Shown in pieces: positions 57,099-64,000 of a stretch of DNA of 64,000 nt (its first letter is position 1; every line of letters begins with the position of its first letter). Source of the stretch: Lineus longissimus (lineage: Eukaryota > Nemertea > Pilidiophora > Heteronemertea > Lineidae); assembly GCF_910592395.1 (NCBI RefSeq), contig NC_088308.1:14525001-14589000 (forward strand), read 5' to 3'. The notes under the pieces are model-generated. The model ran no database searches. It saw only the letters and a program-made list of their open reading frames with translations, and was not told where the DNA came from. The translations under genes were made by a program, and so were the position numbers.

Positions 57099-59234
57099 AG
57101 TACAAGTGATCAAACGTGCCGAGGCGTTTTGAACTTTCTGTAGGGATTGCACCAGTTGACCTGAGACACCATCAAGAAGAGCATTGCAGTGGTCGAGTCT
57201 AGATGTTACCAGACCATTGACAAGTGACTTGGTTGCATCGGCAGGCAAATAACTCCTCAATCTACCAATGTTCCGGAGGTGGAAGAAGCAGGAACGAGCA
57301 ACAGAGTTCACCTGCCTCTCCATGGTGAGGTGCTGGTCAAAGATAACTCCCAGGTTGCGAACTGTTGTGCTCGGTTCAGTGCTGCAACCATCAACAGAAA
57401 CTGAGATGTGATCAATGGCCTGGCCTCCACGCAGGGTGAACAGCATCACTTCTGTCTTATCACCGTTTTGTTTTAGAAAGTTTGAGCTCATCCAATTGCT
57501 GATGGCTTTAAGGCATGTCTCGAGGTTGTGGACAGCTTTGTTTTGAATCACCAGATCTTTTTTGGGAAAGAAAATGTAGAGCTGTGTATCATCAGTGTAC
57601 ATATGGTAGTCCAGGCCATGCATCTGAATAAGAGTACCAAGGGGTTTAGTGTACAACTTCGGTCCAAGAACCGACCCCTGAGGAACGCCATATTTGAGCT
57701 TGCTGTTGTCAGATGCCTGACCGGAAAGTACCACTGATTGATAACGGTCCTGTATATAGGAATCAAACCAATCGAGAGCAGTACCCTCAATGCCATAGTG
57801 CTGCCTTAGGCAGTTGATGAGGGTGGCATGGTCGATGGTGTCAAAAGCTGCCGAAAGAGTGAGCATCACTAGGACAACACTATCACCCCTATCCATAGCT
57901 TTGAGAATGTCGGACTGAACCCGGATGAGTGCCGTTTCAGTAGACCGGAACTTTGTGTACGCACTCTGATGTTGCTTAAGAAGGTCGTTGGTGCCAAGAT
58001 AACTGTCAAGCCTGCTAGCAACAACCCTCTTGAGCAGTTTTGACAAGAAACTCAAGTTTGACACAGGTCGGTAGTTCTTTTTATTTTCCTGGTCCAGTCC
58101 CGTCTTCTTCAAGAGAGGGGTGATGTGTGCCATCTTGAGATGCTCGGGTACAACACCTTCCTGCAACGATGAGTTGACAATGCATGTAAGCAAAGGTAAT
58201 AATTCATCCATGGAGTCTTTCATTAACCATGTTGGGAGAGGATCAAGCCCACAGGACTTACTGGCACTGGATGAGATTATCTTGTGTATCTCATCATCAG
58301 TTGCAGGTTCAAAGCTAGAAAGGCGCGACAAAACAGTCTCGTTGGTGATACCAGTGTATTGTTCTTGATCACCACCAGACCCAATGTCATTCCAGATCTT
58401 AACAATTTTCTCTGCGAAAAATTCACTGAACTGGCCAGCATGCTCACGCAAGGAATTGTGTCGTGGGAGGACAAGTTCAGATGACTCTCCCATAAAATGT
58501 TTCACAACAGTGTTAATCTTCCTATTGTCGCGACCACAGTCCACGATTTTGTTGTGGAAGTAGGATTGCCGTGTGTCTGTCAACAGATTGTTCACCTTCA
58601 CGCACTGCGCTCTGTACATTTGCTGATGCACCTCAAGATTGGATTTCAGGAACTGTCTCTCCAAGCGACGTCTCTCACGTTTAGCTTCATGAAGCTTGTC
58701 GGTGTACCACGGAGCGTGCGGATGGAGTGTAATCGTCTTCCGTCGTATTGGCGCATGGGAGTCGTGGAGAGAACTAATACCATCCATATACGCGTTGACG
58801 AGTTCCCTGGTTGTACCGGTTGCATTGTTAAGCTTGGTTGACTTCCTTATGTCCTCCTTGAATGCGGGAACACTAATGGAATGCAGTTTCCTAAATGTGA
58901 CGGCATTTGCGGGTTTGTTGACTGAAATCTGGAACGTCACTGCGAAGTGATCCGTTGATCGCTTTCCTTCCATGTTCCAAAGTCCCGGGTCAAGTACTGA
59001 GACGTTCGAGACGAAAGTGCTCAACTCTCTTGAGACAACAACATCAAGAGTGTGGCCTTTCACGTGGACATGTGGGCAGTATGACTTAACTCCACTTGAG
59101 ACATGACTGATCTAGTATCTCTGAGCATTGGCTGCATCATATGGTCAGGAGCCTAGTTGCTTCCTCATAATCCTGATGAAAAAATGGCTCTGCTTGTAAA
59201 AATCCTCCAATGATCAGATGTGAGAGCAGCATAC

Positions 59235-60065
59235 CATGATCTAATTTTTATGGTGTAATGGGTAAGATAGGGGGAGGTTCCCTATCGATTTTGGTCGCGT
59301 GCTGAAATTCAATATGGCCACCAGGAGGCCATCTTGGATTACAAATTCCGGACTATTACTCAAGAACAGGTGGCCTGACCGCTCTCTTACGGTGTAATGG
59401 GGTGGATAGGGAAACCCCAAAGGTTCCCTATCGATTTTGGACCCGACCTGAAATCCAAGATGGCAACCTGGCCACCATTTTTGTTTTTGTATTCTGCCCC
59501 ATAACTCCAGAACTGAGTGAGTGACAAACCTGAAACTAATGTGGTGTGATGTCCTAGGGTAGGAGGTTCGCTATCGATTTTGGACTCGACCCCAAATCCA
59601 AGGTGGTTTTTGGCATTCCGCCCCATAACTCAGGAACGAAGTGAGTGGCAGACCTGAACCTCTGTGGTGTGATGACCTAGTGTACGACAGGGGAGGTTCC
59701 TTATTGATTTTGGGCTATCATGGCTGCCAGGCCGCCATCTTTTTTTCTTCACATTTTGCCCCACAAATCAAGAACCAGTTGAGTCAGAGACATTAATGAT
59801 TAAGCTTTTTTAAATGTGGTGTGATGACCTGATGTAGGGGAGGTTCTCTATCGATTTTGGATCCATCCAAAATCGAACATTCAATATGGCCACCAGGAGG
59901 CCATCTTGGATTACCCATTCCGGACTATAACTCAAGAACAGGTGGCCCGACTGATCTCTTATGGTGTACTGGGGTGGATAGGGAAACCGCAAAGGTTCCC
60001 TATTGATTTTGGACCCGACCTGAAATCCAAGATGGCAACCAGGCCACCATCTTTGCCCACGAAGT
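59235..60065. repeat. Tandem repeats with CCATCTTGGAT words
   Basis: Four or five imperfect units, about 115-300 bp apart, with GGTTCCCTATCGATTTTGG, CGACCTGAAATCCAAGATGG, GGCCACCAGGAGGCCATCTT and ATTCCGGACTATAACTCAAG. Units at about 59280-59460 and 59875-60050 are closest. Probably the interior of a non-autonomous element whose end is at 60632-60665. Confidence 0.65.
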
Positions 60066-60631
60066 TCTTTATGAATGACCCTTTATGAACATGTTGAAAA
60101 TGCCTTTGATGCCTTGTTCTTGCTATCATTGGCCTGTTCAAGCAATGCAGACTGTAGCAGGTGGTTAATGTATTAAACAAAGGCAGGTGATTGTACATGC
60201 TGTGGAATTTGGCACATTTTCATAATCATTTTGAATCTTTTGGGTATGATAATGACTACAACAAGAGGTGAAGTCTGAAAATTTCACAAACAATGACTCA
60301 CCGGTAATCGAATTAGTCGATTTGAATTTCTTTTTACAGGTGCAACATTCTGTCAAATTTATGACTGTTGATCATGACATTCCATCCAATGACCATTGAG
60401 CAAATCAGATTTTTCAGCCGTTTGAGATCCTGACTTTTGGGATGAATAGATATTGCAGGAGATTTAGCAACTTAAAAGCAATGTAGCTACATGTAGTGCA
60501 ATAAACCTAATAATTACGTTACTTTCACATCCAAATGCCTCCGATGGGTTTGCTTTTTGGCATGTTGCACTCATATATAGTTTGTCCACCATCTTGTATT
60601 ATACTGGTACCATATCTAGTGTGGGCAAAAT
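60066..60631. other. No gene seen
   Basis: Unique-looking DNA between the tandem repeats and the element end. Confidence 0.4.
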
Positions 60632-60665
60632 GTCAGATAAGCACCAGGGCCTTGGTCCTCTTGTT
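60632..60665 (+). mobile_element. 3' end of Helentron-like element (CTTGTT type)
   Basis: TCAGATAAGCACC, hairpin AGGGCC-TT-GGTCCT (one G-T pair), tail CTTGTT. The same 3' end as element H; the stem has changed sequence but still pairs. Confidence 0.6.
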
Positions 60666-60919
60666 CTCTTTTCATATAATTCCATCATCATGAATTTTTT
60701 ATCGATAACAGTCCTATCGTTATGCTACTCTTTTTCTCTTTTCGTGAAAGTCCTTTATCATGAAATTTCAATGCATAACAGTCCTTCGTTATGCTACATG
60801 ACTATCATGAAGATCCTTTATCATGAAGCCATTCCCCTCCCCCCAAAAATACGGATATACTTACCCTTGCCATATCAGTCATGAGAAGCGACCAGTGTTC
60901 TCCACACCATTAAAAATTA

Positions 60920-61020
60920 GGGTGGCCCGCCCCTGTTAAAATTGCCGACGGAAAAATCCGCCCCTATCAAAACTAACCCGCCCCTCTTAATTTCCCGACC
61001 GCCCCTTTCAAAATTCCCGT
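60920..61020. promoter_or_regulatory. Repeated CCGCCCCT boxes upstream of the gene
   Basis: Four copies of CCGCCCCT followed by an A/T-rich half (TTAAAATT, ATCAAAAC, CTTAATTT, TTCAAAATT) within 100 bp, about 470-560 bp before the ATG at 61487. The box resembles GC/KLF-type sites. Whether it acts as promoter DNA or is another simple repeat cannot be told. Confidence 0.3.
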
Positions 61021-61486
61021 TCTTCATATAATGAACTAGTCGTCCTAAAACATTATATCAGCATCCGAACTTTCCTGATAGCGAGATTTTTTAATTCATG
61101 ACGTGTTCCATAATTCCGAAGATCGTAAATGTCGGGCCGCACCAGCCTACGTTGGTCGCAGCAATAAACGGAATAGCCCCGCATGCTTCACTGTTTACTG
61201 TTTACCCCACCGGCCGGCCGGCCACATGCGAGCACGAGCAGAGGGGATATTACGTCTTAAGAAAACACTCCCGATGGATCAATTGATCAAAAGCCCCGAC
61301 AGTAAACAATTTGCAATCTGTTGGTGGTGGCTCCAATTACCACTTAATGAGATAGCACTGAGCGTGGGTGGGAGATTATATACTTAAAAGGAAAAGTACC
61401 GGTATGCGCTAGCTACAGCAGATAGCACTGGAATTTTCTGGGTTGGGGTACTGGACTGGACAGCACGGACGCGCAGTGCTAAAACA

Positions 61487-64000
61487 ATGGCGGGCCTTGA
61501 ACGATTCGGTTTTGTAGCGGCTGGCTCAAAGCTCCCAGCTCCTGAAGAACCCCGTATTAGTAGCAGTAGCGAAGGTGGTTCATCTTCTGAAGACGAATCT
61601 TCTGTCAGTGATGTCGATCGACCTTTGACTAGTGCAACGCCGCAGAGGCCTACAGCGAAGAAAGGTACCGGTAATTCGAAGCACGGTGATTCGTTCAAGA
61701 AGGATTGGCTAAGGACATACGCTTGGCTTATGTATGATGTGGAAAAGGGTGAGTAAAACAATGACCCCCAGGCCAAGTTTGAGTAACCAAATTGTTAGTG
61801 GTTTATAGGAAATATATAAAACTTCGTGCGCAGGCGAATGCGCAAGTCAATAACCAAGGCTATAGCCTCTAGGCCTGGGCCTTCTTAATGGCCGGTACGT
61901 CAGACGAAAGGTCCCGTCGGTGACCGTGAATGATAATATATAATTATTTGTAGGCTAAGGCACTTGACAGGCCATTGTGAAAAGAGAAAAGGGCCTTTCA
62001 TACGGCCGCCGGCAGACAACATGCTTCCTATAACGCGTCATCGTCGACCACGGCGTGGCGATTACTCCGCAAAAAACAATCCACCTGACGTCGAGTGCCG
62101 CCCGCACTCCGTCAATCGGCGACCACGTGGCGATTTCCCGCCAAAACCAATCCACCTGACAGGTGCAGTCTGAGTCACGTTAGTACCGGCAGCGAGTCTT
62201 TTGATCTCAGCTGCACTCCGCCGATCAACGCTCCCATTCAAAGTAGGCTTAACACCGAAATGAATCATAGCTGAGTGACAGGAGAGGAGAAGGCTATTAA
62301 CTCTGTGGTGACTCATCATTCGCCCTAGTGCAGTGTGAGTTTTGTTTGGCGGAAAAAATAATGGTGCTTGCTGTTGCTATGGGACGTGTCCAGATAAATA
62401 TATAATGAACTTAATTATCGTAAACACTAAATACGGTGTTTTTTTCTCTTCCTGATTGATAGGCATGACATGCAAATTGTGTGTTGAGCACAATAAGCGT
62501 CCAAAGTCTACGAAGAAGGGAAGAAAGGGTGGTTGGGTGGATGGTAACTCTACATTCAGGGAGGACAAGATCCGCCAGCATGCCACCAGAAAACTTCATC
62601 AGGAAGCCATGGAGCAAGAGGCCACCCTCCGCACCTCCCATAAAGATGGACTGCCCCCTTCATTCGATAAGGAATGGAATTTAGAGAGCAAGGCATTTAT
62701 AGGTGCTCTCAAATGCATGTTTTGGTTGGCAAAGCGAGAGATAGGCATAAAAGCATCGTCAATATAGTTCTCAACTTACGAAGGAAAGGCCGGCTCATGT
62801 AAATAGTCACTGCAATAACCCTGGCTTGATCGTGTGAACGAACGGTGAATATCGGTCTACGTCATCGTTTCATTTTTTATTTTATTTTTTATGTTCAGAT
62901 ACCACACACAACCAACTTCAAGAGCATGCTGGACTTGGTTGAGGACCTTGGCTGCGATTACATCAGGAAGCTCGGGGGGTACACTTCTGAGAGGTCCATG
63001 CAGGAGATGATTTTGTGTTTTGGTAAGTTTCAAAGCGCCACATCGAGGCACTGCAAATGACGCGTAGTTCATCTGCTTCTAAAGACGATTGGGGAGGGGC
63101 GAGGTGTTCGTAAAGATTTTTTGTCAACATTTTTTTATTTTGCAGGCGAAGCAATCAGGCAGGATATCCTTTCCGAACTTGGAAAGTCAGCATATTTTGC
63201 CGTTATGATTCACGACACCACAGATGTTGCCGTCCTGGAGCAAATGATCATATATGCCAAGTATTTAACAGAGATGGGTACCAAGGTGGTCTTCCTTGGC
63301 GTTGATAGCGCAAGTCGGCATAGGCCTGCATATTTTTCAAAAGTTTTGACTGTTAATTTTTCGATCTTCAGTCGCTCTCGGATATCCGATAATTCAAGCC
63401 ATTGCCGTGTAAAAGCAGTGGTCATGGTAGGTGTCAGGAATGGAGTTGCAGCTAGGTTAAAACGGGTGAGTTACCTTTATTCATTGGTTTTGAAATACAT
63501 GTACATGTTACAAACCAAGACTAAACATCAATCCCATCCCAGCATGAGCTAAACATAGTGAGGTCTGACGTCTCAGTTGTATCATTATCTAATTTTCAGC
63601 TTCATCCTCAACTAGTTTCAAACCACTGTGTTGCCCACAGGTTGGCCCTACCTGTCGGCTCAGCTGCGAAGGGTGTGCCCTCTGTCAGGACCTTTAACAA
63701 CACGCTGCAGACGATCTTCAACTTTTACGAGAACTCGGCAATACGATCAGCTTGCCTAAAAACTATACAGGTGAGTTTTAAATCTTCTACCCACGATCAT
63801 CTCAGCTAGAAGCATACCTTTCGTTACTTCCCTGTTGTCTCCTCAATTTGATTTGCTCATCGTATGATAACACGTCAATCTCTCTCATTATTTAAGGCAA
63901 CTATGAACCTTCTTCAGCTCAAAACCAAGAAGGCTAAAACAACAAGATGGCTGAGCCATGACATTGCGACTGATACTTTGCGCCAGATCTACCCAGCCGT
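61487..64000 (+). CDS. ZNF862-like / hAT-derived multi-exon gene, 3' incomplete
   Basis: ATG at 61487 in good context (ACAATGG). Exon 1 61487-61748 (MAGLERFGFVAAGSKLPAPE, Ser-rich) ends at GTGAGT. Exon 2 62463-62740 starts after TTGATAG and carries a TTF/BED-like finger: MTCKLC, then KIRQHATRKLHQEA. Exon 3 62899-63022 reads IPHTTNFKSMLDLVEDLG. Exon 4 63146-63465 includes YFAVMIHDTTDVAVLEQMII (first hAT-type Asp) and VMVGVRNGVAARLKR. Exon 5 63600-63770 has NHCVAHRLAL. Exon 6 from 63897 (TTRWLSHDIATDTLRQIY) runs off the window. The order matches ZNF862/KIAA-type proteins derived from hAT transposases, likely nuclear DNA-binding proteins. Oddities: exon 2 is followed by ATAGGC instead of GT, and the usual SDGA around the second Asp reads RVKA. 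It could be a domesticated gene or a decaying hAT copy. Confidence 0.82.

Larger units (their letters stand above)
54095..59150 (-). pseudogene. CR1/L2-like non-LTR retrotransposon, split by insertion
   Basis: A 655-codon frame runs from 59063 to 57099 and resumes in frame at 54596 down to a stop at 54249, about 770 residues once the 2502 bp insertion is set aside. The 5' end is missing: only the tail of the endonuclease (KGHTLDVVVSREL) is present. The reverse transcriptase has NYRPVSNLSF (~330), LSAAFDTIDH (~403), GVPQGSVLGP (~459) and YTDDTQLY (~489). In motif A the usual DLSAAFD reads TLSAAFD, so the first catalytic Asp appears lost. The C-terminal HITPVLIDLHWLPV lies just after the insertion and is typical of the clade. 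The A/T-rich tail ends near 54095-54125. It is much younger than the copy at 49360-52215, but dead. Confidence 0.92.

Overview
This is a 64 kb piece of a eukaryotic, almost certainly invertebrate animal, nuclear genome. There are no bacterial-style gene clusters. Coding signal is broken by GT-AG introns, and most of the DNA is transposable elements of animal type: CR1/L2-like non-LTR retrotransposons, piggyBac, PIF/Harbinger, TA-target TIR elements and Helitron/Helentron-like non-autonomous elements. The phylum cannot be fixed from sequence alone; the element mix fits a marine deuterostome or lophotrochozoan.

Layout. 0-5.5 kb: a short direct repeat present twice, once interrupted by a TTAA-flanked MITE and once empty, enclosing a 2.7 kb inverted repeat built of tandem arrays. 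5.5-13.5 kb: degenerate repeats, a G-run repeat family and a palindromic element, with no recognisable gene. 13.5-18 kb: a tRNA-Asp-like SINE head and two non-autonomous TIR elements. 18-22.4 kb: a tandem array of about 554 bp units, each with a 70 nt exon-like block on the minus strand. 22.4-35.5 kb: mostly non-coding, with a 2.06 kb TA-flanked element, a pogo-like MITE and two Helentron-like elements. 35.6-38.7 kb: a two-gene Harbinger transposon (HARBI1-type nuclease plus Myb/SANT-like partner). 38.8-40.0 kb: another Helentron-like element. 40.4-43.2 kb: a decayed piggyBac with TTAA target site. 43.3-49.35 kb: Helentron-like elements inside older repeats and a 3.03 kb TA-flanked TIR element. 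49.4-52.2 kb: a decayed CR1/L2-like element with endonuclease and reverse transcriptase. 54-59 kb: a better preserved CR1/L2-like element on the minus strand, split by a 2.5 kb Helentron-like element. 61.5-64 kb: the only convincing cellular-type gene, a multi-exon ZNF862-like gene that runs off the right edge.

Most interesting signal: a set of elements that all begin with a 5' hairpin (AGCTCA.../...TGAGCT), repeat the inner arm of that hairpin near the 3' end, and close with a second hairpin plus a short T-rich tail. The 3' hairpin differs in sequence between copies but keeps its pairing through compensatory changes. Their internal ~300 bp monomers carry, again and again, a perfect AGGTCA-CAG-AGGTCA direct repeat (DR3 nuclear-receptor type) and a CCACCAGGGGGC block resembling the CTCF core. 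The family may therefore have spread ready-made regulatory motifs.
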